From Planctomycetota bacterium (lineage in GTDB: Bacteria > Planctomycetota > JAPUJT01), in assembly GCA_027296055.1 (NCBI GenBank), contig JAPUJT010000017.1, positions 1 to 64,000 on the forward strand: DNA of 64,000 nt, read 5' to 3'. This document shows, one piece after another, positions 1 through 10,067 of the stretch. Below the pieces are notes generated by a model. That model did no database searches, was not told the DNA's origin, and saw nothing but the letters and a program-made list of their open reading frames with translations. A program made the position numbers and the translations under genes. Within the stretch, counting starts at the first letter, position 1; each line of letters starts with the position of its first letter.

Positions 1-395
1 GCGACGATCTTGTCAAGGTAGGCCTTCACGACAAACTCGTTCGTCTTCCCATCCCATCGGATCTCCGCTACCTCGATCTCGACTCGGCCGAGGGAATTCA
101 TAGCTGCGCGGTACGAGAGGATGCCGAAGATCAGAAACCCCACGAGGAACGAAACCCACACGAGACGGCCCCACCAACTCGGCCGTTCGAAGCTCTTCAC
201 CCTTCCCAGGAGGTGAATGCCCAGGGAAGGCACCGCGGCGGTGATGCCGCCGATAAGGACCTGCGCGGTGAGGTAACCTGTCAAGCCCAGTCGGAAGGCC
301 TCGACGGGCAACAACAAATCCGTCAAGTTGAAAAAGTCCTTAGCGGTCGCGGTGTAGAAATAGAGGAGGAGGACTTGGCTGGCCATGCTCGTCAT
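1..395 (-). CDS. membrane protein, partial (runs off the left edge)
   Basis: Manual minus-strand translation MTSMASQVLLLYFYTATAKDFFNLTDLLLPVEAFRLGLTGYLTAQVLIGG...YLDKIVA is open to the window edge and has hydrophobic segments. Confidence 0.6.
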   Translation of the reverse strand, partial: MTSMASQVLLLYFYTATAKDFFNLTDLLLPVEAFRLGLTGYLTAQVLIGGITAAVPSLGIHLLGRVKSFERPSWWGRLVWVSFLVGFLIFGILSYRAAMNSLGRVEIEVAEIRWDGKTNEFVVKAYLDKIV

Positions 396-1063
396 TGAGG
401 CGCGGGTCTTCTTCGAAGCGCGCTCCTGCTCGGCCCCCTCGGGTGCCAGCGGGGCCGGATCCACGTGGGGCGCCTCGGAATCGAATTCCGGAGAAGTCTC
501 GCGAGCTTCTTTCCAGCTCATCCGGCGTCTCTCCGTTGTGCCTGAGTGCGGCCGAATTCCGCGGGACGGGGCTTCCTGATCGGCCCCCGCCCGCCGCTGC
601 GCATGTGGTAGGTGCGGGGCTCACCGTACACTCTACCCAAGAGCCATCAGGATCAGCAAGGAGGACATCTATCCATGAACACGCCCGCCCACGTGGTCCC
701 TGATACCTTCGGCCTCCGACGCGACGAGTGACGCCCCGCAGCCATGCTAGACTCGCGAGGAGGCCACCTGGTCCGTCTGTGGCTCTGGGCTCATCGCTCG
801 CATGTTTCCTGGCGAATTCTCCTGACGTAAGCGTCTGTACCATCGACTGTTATAGATGGGCCGATTGGCCTAACTAGGCCGGTTCACCGCTCGAGTGTCG
901 CTACAACCCGTTCCGTGGAGGCGAAATGCCACTCAATCGCCCCTTTGGCACCTGCATGGTGGACATCTCCATATTTTAGTGGGTTACCCGTGGTATTCTT
1001 GACCTAGTGGCAAGTACAGGCCAAATGGGCCATTAGAAGCGAGAGTGAAACGTATGTGGTGGT

Positions 1064-1630
1064 ATGAGGCATGCGAGAGTGAGGGAGAGCATGGCGGTCG
1101 GCACTGTGTCTGAGAGCAATCTTTTCCCTGCCTTCACCAAGGAGACTGCCGCGTATTATGGCAGCCACGGTGGCATTCAGAGCGGCAAGGTTCGGCGGGC
1201 GAAGGGGGAGCTTCGTCGGCAAGAGGAGAGGCGAATACGTCTGCTCAAGAAGCCACGGTTGCAACCGCAGCGGGACCCGAAGACCCAGCAATTCATCAAG
1301 GGGCCGGGCGTGTATCCGTCACCGCCGAATGGTCTAAGGCCGACAACGGTTCGTGACGTGCACGGTGAGGTTGTCGGGTGGAGACCGTGGGAAGAATTTG
1401 CCGAACAAGAGGATCGCCGCAAGGGGAAGTGGGATACTCCCGAACCATCAGAGCCATCCGAGCCACCCGCGGTGCCAGTACCGGAGAAGAGGCGGACGTA
1501 CACGATTCGCAGGACCGCGATAGGTCCACTTGATTCCACAGGCCACCAGCATCGCGGGACCTGGCCACCGCCGAGGGACATGATCGAGGAGCTTGAGCGG
1601 CGGGGTTATGACGTGGTCCTTCTTCCCTGA
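1064..1630 (+). CDS. hypothetical protein, basic N-terminus and proline-rich
   Basis: 188-aa ORF in a plausible position; no family recognised. Confidence 0.45.
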   Translation: MRHARVRESMAVGTVSESNLFPAFTKETAAYYGSHGGIQSGKVRRAKGELRRQEERRIRLLKKPRLQPQRDPKTQQFIKGPGVYPSPPNGLRPTTVRDVHGEVVGWRPWEEFAEQEDRRKGKWDTPEPSEPSEPPAVPVPEKRRTYTIRRTAIGPLDSTGHQHRGTWPPPRDMIEELERRGYDVVLLP

Positions 1631-1804
1631 CTGCCACCGCGCATCTCCAGGTTGGTCGACATTTCCGCTGAGATTCCTACCCACTTCAGACTCCCCTTTC
1701 CGTCACCCCGCTGTGATAAAATAAAGCGTTAGTAGAACTTTCTCGGTCGAGTAACGGAGAACGACATGCGACGGCACTCGAAGACCTTTAACTAGGAACA
1801 GCTC

Positions 1805-2641
1805 ATGCTTTCATTCCTCAGAAATCGGCAACAGCAAGGACTGAATCCCGCGACGCGTGGCACTACGCACTACGAGATTCTACCGCTCACCGCGTTCGAG
1901 CCTGTGACGATTCCGATGAACGATGGACAGGTGATTTTGACACGCTCGGTGGGCAATCCCGCGGGAACGACATTCGGGACGAATATTGGGGGTCTTCTTC
2001 TTGGCAACAATCTGTTCGTCGACCCGCAGTCTTCTGGCGCGTCGGAGAATCTCCTGCTTCCTCTCGAGGAGCATTGCGTCGGACTGATCCTGTGGATCAC
2101 GAATACCGGCGGTGAAGGTATCGCCGTGCAGAACGATTCGGGTGGGGCGCTCGGCACGATTCCATCAAACGGGTTCGGGACAGCTCTCTGTGACGGAACG
2201 ACCTGGCAACTGGACCTAACTGACGGGCAGACACTCGTCGCGAACACTCAGTTGACGAATGCTCAGATGCTCTTGGTCGCAGGGACGCCAGTCACTTTGG
2301 TTCCGGCTCCCGGAGCTAACAGGGGGACCATCATTCACAAAGTTTACCTTGTGTGTGATTCCTCCGGTGGAGCCTATACGGCAGGCGCTGCCGATGACCT
2401 TGAGGTTCAGTATGCCGGTGGGGTGAACATCTCTGCGGATATTGAGACTTCTGGGTTCATCGATACGGGAGGCGTGGAGAGGCGGACGTACGGTGTTCTC
2501 GATAGCGAGGTTATCGTGACGCCGAACGTTGCGGTGGAAATCTTCAACAACGGTGGCGGCGAATTTGGAGGTGGAAACGCGGCGAATACTCTCAGTGTCC
2601 GTGTCTGGTACAGCACCGTAGATACCGTTCCCTTCTCGTAG
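1805..2641 (+). CDS. hypothetical protein, possibly a phage-like structural (virion) protein
   Basis: 278 aa, Gly/Thr/Asn-rich beta-type composition, C-terminus NTLSVRVWYSTVDTVPFS; no signal peptide. Confidence 0.5.
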   Translation: MLSFLRNRQQQGLNPATRGTTHYEILPLTAFEPVTIPMNDGQVILTRSVGNPAGTTFGTNIGGLLLGNNLFVDPQSSGASENLLLPLEEHCVGLILWITNTGGEGIAVQNDSGGALGTIPSNGFGTALCDGTTWQLDLTDGQTLVANTQLTNAQMLLVAGTPVTLVPAPGANRGTIIHKVYLVCDSSGGAYTAGAADDLEVQYAGGVNISADIETSGFIDTGGVERRTYGVLDSEVIVTPNVAVEIFNNGGGEFGGGNAANTLSVRVWYSTVDTVPFS

Positions 2642-3022
2642 GCCCGAGTAGTGCGATTGAATTACCTGGCGTTGATGATTCGTCGGCCTTCCCTAACTCC
2701 AAAAAGATGAACGCGGCGAGGCTTTCTTGGGTTCCCGGAGCCCTCATTCCGCCGCTGGCGGAAAGCTGTCGAGAGCCAGGCGGATGATGTCCCCAGCGAC
2801 TTGGGGCTGCCCATGCCCCCGTGCACCGAGGAGCATACGGGCGTTCGCCTGGGCGGAATGGCCGGTTTTGGGTGATCGATGACAGCGGGTTAGGGGTGCG
2901 GAAGTGCAGGCGATCCTAGCCTAGTACCCCCCTGCCAAGACCTAGATCAGAATTTTGGGATGGGGACGGATGGTGAAAGGTCGTCAGCCTGATGGGAAAA
3001 CTGCGATACAACGTCTGCCATG

Positions 3023-3430
3023 TCAGCGACTCTTTTCCGATTGTCCGACGAAATCAAGAGCCTGCTTCTTGGTAAGCACGGAATACCTACAGGGAGTCGT
3101 CCCATAGCACGCCCACTGTTCCCAAAAAACCTCGTCCGTCAGATCGTCCCAGGTCCAGTACAACAATGCACCGTTCTGATCGAATACGTACACTGTGCGA
3201 CCGTCGTTCGGCCACCTATACCCAGTGTTGGCGGTAATGAAAACCCTTCCATCATGAGTGTGGAGTTGAATCTCGCGCGGGTCCGGTTGCCATTCAAGAA
3301 AAGTCTGGAGCGAAACAACCGATGAGGGAGGTACATCCTGCCTGACCCAATACACGAATGTCGCACACGTCCCCAGCAGAACAACAGAGAACGCCAAGAT
3401 GAGTAGCCGCGCGGCATTTCTCACATTCAC
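3023..3430 (-). CDS. small membrane-anchored protein
   Basis: 135 aa, N-terminal TM (AARLLILAFSVVLLGTCATFVYWV). Confidence 0.55.
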   Translation of the reverse strand: MNVRNAARLLILAFSVVLLGTCATFVYWVRQDVPPSSVVSLQTFLEWQPDPREIQLHTHDGRVFITANTGYRWPNDGRTVYVFDQNGALLYWTWDDLTDEVFWEQWACYGTTPCRYSVLTKKQALDFVGQSEKSR

Positions 3431-3492
3431 TAACCTAGGTCAAACACCAAGATTCCGATGTCCCCCCTGTGCGCCGCCTTTCACCATCTAGA

Positions 3493-4707
3493 TCATACTG
3501 ACCCTCCCCACCGCTCGTGGCCGGTTTTGAGTGACCGATGACACAGCCGCTCGACTCCCATAGCCAAGAGGTAGGCCGTAGCAAGTGCAATTATCAGATC
3601 GATGAGGAACTCGACAGGCATGAAACCGTAGTCGCGATAGACGCTGCCGGGCACTATCTTGCTGCCGATGAAGATGAATGGGAATCCCTTCACGACCCCC
3701 TGTACGGCCCCACCACTATAATCTGAGTACAGGTGGCTCCCACTGTCCTTCTGCGGAATGGTACAGAGCGTCACCCATAGCCAGAGTATCGCGAACATCA
3801 ATAGAATGGCTGGGAACCGAGGGAGAAACTTCGGCCATCGGAATCTGATGCTCAGCCATCGGAATCTGATGCTCAGCATCCATCGTAGCACCCGCCGAAA
3901 TCTTAGACTCAGCACCGCCCATTTTTGCACCGGCCGGTCAGTACCCCACGCGAGAACCCAGCCTACGACCACAGCCAACAGAAGGTCCACGAGATACGGG
4001 GTGAGTCGAAACCCGGTGTAGACGGGGTCGGGTCCCCACCACATTGCGTAGAAGGGCAGCGGAAATCCATGCCCGATCCAACCTGACGCGAGCTTGGTTC
4101 TAGGCCCTAGGTAATATGTGCCCCGAAAGTACGTGCAGAGCACAGCCCAGACAACTAGCACTGCAGGCATGAGAAGGATAGCGGGGTATCGAGGCAGGAA
4201 TCCAGCCCATCGGGATCTCGTAGGCGGCTGCCAAAGGATCACCCTGGAGAACGCCAACACCACGACCGCGGCAGTGGTTATCGGAATTGGGGCACCATAA
4301 GTCGCGAGCCCAGCGTAAATTACTAGAAGCCCAGCGATGAGACCCACCGAGAGGGCAAATCCTACTACGTTCACCCACCTCAACACCTTCGCTCTGTGAC
4401 TCCCCACCTCTCCTAGAGAGCGGCGCGCCCCAATCGAGAACCAGAGAGGGCTGAGCAGACCCATCCCAAGGAGAACACTCGACTCCCGATAATCGATAGC
4501 CCAAACAATCAACCCCCGAATAGCGGTCGGGTCCGCACCCCGCCAATGACCGAACACCACGAGAGCTTGCGCCGCGGTCCCGATGACACCGCTCATGACG
4601 TAGCGGAGCGAGAGAGGCGCTTTGAGCCGGATGTAGACGGCCTGGGGCAAAGAGAGGAAAACAACGAAGAGAACTATCAAGCAGATGCCAGCCACTTCTA
4701 GGTCCAT
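3493..4707 (-). CDS. polytopic membrane protein with internal domain duplication
   Basis: 404 aa; two similar blocks RWAGFLPRYPAILLMPAVLVVWAVLCT... and RWPKFLPRFPAILLMFAILWLWVTLCT... Confidence 0.65.
   Translation of the reverse strand: MDLEVAGICLIVLFVVFLSLPQAVYIRLKAPLSLRYVMSGVIGTAAQALVVFGHWRGADPTAIRGLIVWAIDYRESSVLLGMGLLSPLWFSIGARRSLGEVGSHRAKVLRWVNVVGFALSVGLIAGLLVIYAGLATYGAPIPITTAAVVVLAFSRVILWQPPTRSRWAGFLPRYPAILLMPAVLVVWAVLCTYFRGTYYLGPRTKLASGWIGHGFPLPFYAMWWGPDPVYTGFRLTPYLVDLLLAVVVGWVLAWGTDRPVQKWAVLSLRFRRVLRWMLSIRFRWLSIRFRWPKFLPRFPAILLMFAILWLWVTLCTIPQKDSGSHLYSDYSGGAVQGVVKGFPFIFIGSKIVPGSVYRDYGFMPVEFLIDLIIALATAYLLAMGVERLCHRSLKTGHERWGGSV
3834..3875. repeat. two perfect 21-bp tandem copies of gccatcggaatctgatgctca
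   Basis: Direct reading at 3834-3854 and 3855-3875; encodes repeated LSIRFRW. Confidence 0.9.
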
Positions 4708-4963
4708 GAGCCCAGTCTACCAAGCAGGTATCAGCCCCTCCAGCGGACAGGGCGACGTTTGGTTTGGCCGGGGAGCGACAACACAGGGAAACAGCGGGGG
4801 AAGGGCAGATTGAAAGTCGGACGCCCCGCCTATGGGAATGCGAGCCAATGACAAGGAATCCAGCGCCTCCCAGTCAACCCTCCTCGACATGCCCGAATAT
4901 CTCTCGCTAGAATGAGGGGTGTCAGAGGCTCCGTAGTATCATGACGTCCGCAGACTTTCCAAA

Positions 4964-5881
4964 GTGACACCTCCAGCAGATCAGCCGAGAATGCGCCCAA
5001 GCGTGTGGCTCTTCATGCTCGTCATGGGTGGAATGTGCCTCCTCGTGGTTGGAGATAGTCACGCTTGGTTTCTCGACCTGCTTGCAACAGGAACGCTGCA
5101 TAACCTGACCTACTTCCTTGCGTGGGCGATTGTCGGCGCGGTGTACGGCCTCCTGGCCTCATTCATGTGGCTTCGGTGGGCGCGTCAGCTTGGCCGGGTA
5201 AGGCGAGTTCTGGGGATGTGTCTTCTCGTGGCACTGATGATGGCAGGCAGCCAAGTGGCAGCTCGCAGGGTCATGCATCCACTCAACCTGTTCATCGCCA
5301 ACTGTGAATGGGACCAGGATTCTCAGGAGTTCGAAGTTAGCCTCGCATCCACCAGCCAAGCTTTCGCCCAGGCACGGAGACGAGGGAACCTGCAAGTCAT
5401 CGTTTCAGTTGAGGGGCTTTGGTGGAGCCCATCGGAAATGAAATCACCGCAACCGCTCCAGGCAAATGAGGTGGAAGAGTTCGCCGTCGGCGCGCCGGTC
5501 CTTCTGGGTAACCGTCAAGCAATCCCCCACCCGCCGGACGGGTTCGTCGGCGTGCCTTGGCATGTTGGTGAATTCGACGTGCCTTGGAAGCCGAGGGTTT
5601 TCGGGTCTCGTTGGGCCTATATTGCTCGGGTGAGCGCCGCGATTGTGAATCGAGATGGAAAGAGAGTGGGTGGGGAATTGACCCGTTACCGCGTGGGGGA
5701 TAGCTTCCCCCCGCGCGGATGGGATTCAGCCGATCCCCATCGGTCTCGCATAGACGCGTTCATGACTGAAGGGGGAGACTGGCTGATGGACCCTGATCGA
5801 AACCGGGCTCCATTTCAGTTCCGGCCACCGCCGCTGCAGGGTGTCGTCCGCGAGGACGTTCGAGTCAACCCGAGAAAGTAG
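4964..5881 (+). CDS. membrane protein with soluble C-terminal domain
   Basis: 305 aa, N-terminal TMs followed by a hydrophilic domain. Confidence 0.55.
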   Translation: MTPPADQPRMRPSVWLFMLVMGGMCLLVVGDSHAWFLDLLATGTLHNLTYFLAWAIVGAVYGLLASFMWLRWARQLGRVRRVLGMCLLVALMMAGSQVAARRVMHPLNLFIANCEWDQDSQEFEVSLASTSQAFAQARRRGNLQVIVSVEGLWWSPSEMKSPQPLQANEVEEFAVGAPVLLGNRQAIPHPPDGFVGVPWHVGEFDVPWKPRVFGSRWAYIARVSAAIVNRDGKRVGGELTRYRVGDSFPPRGWDSADPHRSRIDAFMTEGGDWLMDPDRNRAPFQFRPPPLQGVVREDVRVNPRK

Positions 5882-6222
5882 TGGCTTCGTAGCGGTGGGC
5901 TCGATGAGAGAAGCCCGCGACCCCGAGCCGAACGGAACCAGCCTTGGTGTGTTGACTCGGGGCCGCGAACACACTATTCAATTGTCTGGCATGGAGATCA
6001 ATGGAAGCGCCAGATGACCATGTCGCCCGCGCTCGCCCCGGCGACGAAAACGCGCTCGCAATCATCCAAGCTGAGGGCCCAGCCACCGGCGCTATTGAGG
6101 ACTGTCCTACTTTCCGTGCATAGGCGTGTATGTTGGAATTCGCCACAGCCTGAAGACAATGAATCCGGGTGCTGTATGCGACTCCGTGAACGAGCGTGCA
6201 TGTTGAAACCGTGAAGGCCGAT

Positions 6223-6582
6223 CTAGCTTGGGATTTCGGCCTTATTTCTCTCTCGAGTCGATGTTGTAAGACGGTCCATCTCGGCCCAGCGCCTATCACG
6301 GGCTCCTCTAACGGCACGGAAGACGATGAAGAGCACGATAGTTATTGGTATCCACGCGAAGCCAGCAATGAGCACGAAGACTATAGCCACCTTCTCGTCA
6401 CCAGTGACGCGTGTGACGCGTGCGAGTAGGACGACCTCGTCACGAGTGACGAGTACGAGTGCGCCGACAAGTCTCCCAATGAACGAGCCAATGAACGAGC
6501 CAAGAAAGTAGGCCAAGACTAAATCGATGGCCCTTCCATTAAAACGTTGTGATGGGAACCGCTCTAGCTCATGGGCTTCCAT
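6223..6582 (-). CDS. small membrane protein
   Basis: 119 aa with TM segments and GSFIGSFIG short repeat. Confidence 0.4.
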   Translation of the reverse strand: MEAHELERFPSQRFNGRAIDLVLAYFLGSFIGSFIGRLVGALVLVTRDEVVLLARVTRVTGDEKVAIVFVLIAGFAWIPITIVLFIVFRAVRGARDRRWAEMDRLTTSTRERNKAEIPS

Positions 6583-7086
6583 CCCTCAACCCTCCAGACG
6601 TAAAAGCGCCACCCATTCGGTCTTCGGAACCTGTAGATCGTCCATGACCCGCTAGGCCCCGGCCCAATTCAACGTTCGGGACACGGGGTAATGTAAGCCC
6701 TGGGGCGCTGCACATCTAGCAAGCCGAGGCTCTACCTCTTTGCGGGGGAATCACTCACATGGCCCGACGGGGTAAGGGCCAACAGAGTCAGACTGGCAGC
6801 GTACACCGCGTGCCTGGTGAGCGGGGACATGGCGACCTCCATCTTGAGCAGATGAGTTGGTAATGGGACTCTCGAGCGGCCCGGATGGTAGGCGGGGCCG
6901 GGGGCCGGGGTCAAGGCCGGGCGAAGCCAGGGGGCCAGGGGCATCGTTTCGCTTGGGACGGGCGCTATGCTATCCCGGATCCGATCCCATTTCCGTTTAT
7001 CCTCGGAAAGAGGCCTAGAGGATCCGCTCTGGGCCTCCTCTCATTCTAGGGAGAAACTTGTCGCCCCTGCCACATCTCCCCAAATT

Positions 7087-7767
7087 CTAATCCTCCTGAC
7101 GGAACGACTCCTGGGATGTGAGTATCGTTGTTCCCCAGTTACTCTTTGTCTCTAAATAGATCTCATAGAAAACGCTAGCTCGGATACTTTCCTCACTGGT
7201 GTTCGCAAGGATTTCGTCGCAAAAACGATAGTCATCCGCACTCCCATCGACAGCCCGCATGACTGCATTGTGATAATCACTCCCCGGGTCGAACTCCACT
7301 CTCGAAGGAAGAAGCAACTCCGCAAAGATGTTCAGTTGTGCCGTATAGAAATGGAGGAGAATGTACATTCTTGTGATCAGCGCCTCCGCCTCTGGCGACA
7401 ACTTGACGGATGGCGGTTCCTGGAGGCTATTCTTGATGGACTCCGAGAAGTCCGTAAATACCTTGGCGAATCGGTCGAGAGCGGCATCGTCCTTCTTTGG
7501 ACGTTCTGTCGCAAACTTGGTGAGTCGATCGAGCTGTCTTCCGGTGATCTTCTGCAACGCATCGGTCTGCGTCTCGATTTTCGTAAGTGAGTTGGAGACG
7601 CGAGACTCCGTTTTCCGTCCAGTGAGATAGAAGACAAGGGCTAGTGCGATCGCTACGAACCCAAGAATGACCGAAACGACACTTGCGATTATGCTCCATA
7701 CCGGCAACGCTGAAACAACCTGGGCAGAATCTTGCAGCACTATAGTACCTCCTTCTTTTCCCCTCAC
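7087..7767 (-). CDS. single-TM coiled-coil-type protein
   Basis: 226 aa: TM (WSIIASVVSVILGFVAIALALVFYL) followed by a helical region TKIETQTDALQKITGRQLDRLTK. Confidence 0.55.
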   Translation of the reverse strand: MRGKEGGTIVLQDSAQVVSALPVWSIIASVVSVILGFVAIALALVFYLTGRKTESRVSNSLTKIETQTDALQKITGRQLDRLTKFATERPKKDDAALDRFAKVFTDFSESIKNSLQEPPSVKLSPEAEALITRMYILLHFYTAQLNIFAELLLPSRVEFDPGSDYHNAVMRAVDGSADDYRFCDEILANTSEESIRASVFYEIYLETKSNWGTTILTSQESFRQED

Positions 7768-7930
7768 GACCCCGGGGACATCGGGCTGCTGTAGCTTCTC
7801 GGCTCCGCATTCCGGTTCAGGGCCATCCTGGTCGACCCAAGATGCGGGCCCTTCCTCTTGGCATGAGAGAGGACGGCCTTACGATTCGCGCCATACGCTA
7901 GAGCAGATCCTCGAGGCGGCGTAGGCGACG

Positions 7931-8677
7931 CTAGCTGGTCCTCCGCCTGGCTGCTTCCCCGCCCCCCTCTCCAACGGGCTTCGGTGGTTCTGGTTGATTC
8001 GTAGGTTCTGCCTCGCGAGCTTGATCAAGCGAGGCGAAGGTCGGTGCGAGTTCATGAAAGTGAGAGACGTCTCGGACGACAGATAGCCCGGGTAGTTCAC
8101 CGCCCGTGGCTCGATTGGGGACATATGCAGAAACGACTCCTACCAGGATGACGGGTGCGCCCTCTTCGGGAGCTAGGAAAAATGCTGGCCCTCCACTGAC
8201 ACCATTGATCGCCACACCGTCTACTAGGTAAGCGCTCTGCCTTTCGAGCCAGGCACTCACTCTCCCTGAAAAAAAGCAGAGGTTGGCGGATGATACTGCC
8301 GGAAAACCAAGCCACGCTAGTTCATTCCCCACCTTAAAATACTTGTCTTTCGGAGCCAGAGTCAGTGGGCTCGAAGGGAGTGGAAGCTGCCCACGGTCGA
8401 AAATGATGGCAGCCGTGTCACGAATTGTATCGAGAAGCACAGCACGTGCGTCGCGCCGAATCACAATTGAGTTGCCAGACCCCTCATGGTCTATGCGGAT
8501 GGGCTCCTCCCAGTAGTGAGCGTGGTCAACAACGTGTGCGGCAGTCGCCACTCCACAGATGTTGCTATTACTGGTGTTCGAGATTAGAAATCCAGTCCCG
8601 GAATTACTCGGAGTCGAGATCCGAACAATGTGTGGCCGTAGATGCTCTACAGCCTGTGGCCAATTGGTCTCTGGCAT
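7931..8677 (-). CDS. trypsin-like serine protease, cytosolic type
   Basis: GTGFLIS, AAHVVDH (His), DTAAIIFD (Asp), GVSGGPAF (Ser); intact S1-like triad; no signal peptide. Confidence 0.75.
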   Translation of the reverse strand: MPETNWPQAVEHLRPHIVRISTPSNSGTGFLISNTSNSNICGVATAAHVVDHAHYWEEPIRIDHEGSGNSIVIRRDARAVLLDTIRDTAAIIFDRGQLPLPSSPLTLAPKDKYFKVGNELAWLGFPAVSSANLCFFSGRVSAWLERQSAYLVDGVAINGVSGGPAFFLAPEEGAPVILVGVVSAYVPNRATGGELPGLSVVRDVSHFHELAPTFASLDQAREAEPTNQPEPPKPVGEGGGEAARRRTS

Positions 8678-8933
8678 GTATTATGTCCTCTCTTGTCGCT
8701 CTCAATGTCTGCCTAATCTAGCATCCTGGGACAGAGGTCATGATGTCCCACCTCCTCCGCCGATTCAACCCCCCGCACCTGGGCTCTCCTCCACCCCCGT
8801 GTCGACATCCCGCTTCCGTAGCTGACCCTCGACGCGATGGGAATGGTCTAGGGTCCCCCGCCCGTGTCACGACAAGGTGGGCCGCTCAGGTCGTATGGGG
8901 AGTTCGTGGCGGATCTTGTAGACCCGGAGTGGC

Positions 8934-10067
8934 GTGGGACCCTATACTGCGGCAGGTCCCGGTCGAGATACTGCTATGAATCGATTCTGGCGTTTCCATA
9001 TCAGTGGCAACAGGCGGCTTCTGACAGCCGTTATCATCGGCGTCTCCGCCTTGCCCTTATCACAATGTCGCCGCGCCCCCTATCAGCCGGACCCCAGGCG
9101 AACACAGACGACCCCGGCATCCGAGGAGGATCGAATTCTCGGTAGAATGGAGGCCATCCAGGCCGAGATCCCTAGGCTGACTCCCCACCTCTCAAGCCGA
9201 TGGAGACGCGCCCGGACGATCTCGGCGCGACGAATTTACGCCCTGCAAGTGGAATACGTAAACCTGGAGCGCAACGCCCTGCAAGTGGAATACTTAAACC
9301 TGGAGCGCAAGTGGGATCTAAAGCGTGTCCGAAAGGCCCTGGACGCCCGCGATAGAGCGGTTGCAGAACAAGAGGAACCCCAGCGAGGAGACAATTCTGA
9401 GTGGGATCAGCTCCGCCAGAGTGAGAACGAGATCTTCGCACGTCGGGATCAGATCGATGATGAACTGTTGAGGACACTCCTAGACTTGAGGGCCCACGCA
9501 CAGCCCAGAATCGGGGAGGTCGGTGAACGCCTGCTTGTAATCTGGGCCGAGGGGGAGGCCATTCGGGAGATGCGAGAGGAGCTATGGGAGATACAGATGA
9601 AACGGCTTATGCGGAGAGTGCAGGTTAAACCTCTGCCTCCCCCTCGACTTCACTGGATACCGTACACGGATGGTAAGGCATATCGTCAAGGACAGGAGCC
9701 GCATACGGAACTGCCACCGGAGGACCAGGTCGATGAACGCCTCAAGGAGATCAACGAATTCGTCAAAGAGATCGACGGTGAGGCTAAAAGGGCCATCCAA
9801 GACTTGAGCACTGACGCAGATCCAACGGCTCAGGCTGCAGGGAAAAAGATGCTTGCACTCGCGGCGGAGTCGGATGCTCTTTCGAAAAGGCATGATGTGA
9901 TCTCGGCCAGGAGGGCGGAGGAGCAGAAGCGGCTCTGGCGGGATCTAGCCGACGGAGAGATCTCCTTGAAAGAGCTGGAGGCGAGGCTCAAGGAGATCGG
10001 GCCACTGTGGGACGTGGTCATCCTGCGCTCGGTTTTGGCCGGTCGATCCCGAACTCGCGGGCGATGA
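8934..10067 (+). CDS. lipoprotein-like, helical/coiled-coil protein
   Basis: 377 aa; true start probably MNRFWRF; hydrophobic stretch ending LPLSQC; charged helical body. Confidence 0.55.
   Translation: MGPYTAAGPGRDTAMNRFWRFHISGNRRLLTAVIIGVSALPLSQCRRAPYQPDPRRTQTTPASEEDRILGRMEAIQAEIPRLTPHLSSRWRRARTISARRIYALQVEYVNLERNALQVEYLNLERKWDLKRVRKALDARDRAVAEQEEPQRGDNSEWDQLRQSENEIFARRDQIDDELLRTLLDLRAHAQPRIGEVGERLLVIWAEGEAIREMREELWEIQMKRLMRRVQVKPLPPPRLHWIPYTDGKAYRQGQEPHTELPPEDQVDERLKEINEFVKEIDGEAKRAIQDLSTDADPTAQAAGKKMLALAAESDALSKRHDVISARRAEEQKRLWRDLADGEISLKELEARLKEIGPLWDVVILRSVLAGRSRTRGR
9238..9309. repeat. 36-bp in-frame tandem duplication
   Basis: acgccctgcaagtggaatac(g/t)taaacctggagcgca twice with one mismatch; encodes ALQVEY(V/L)NLERN. 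Confidence 0.9.
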
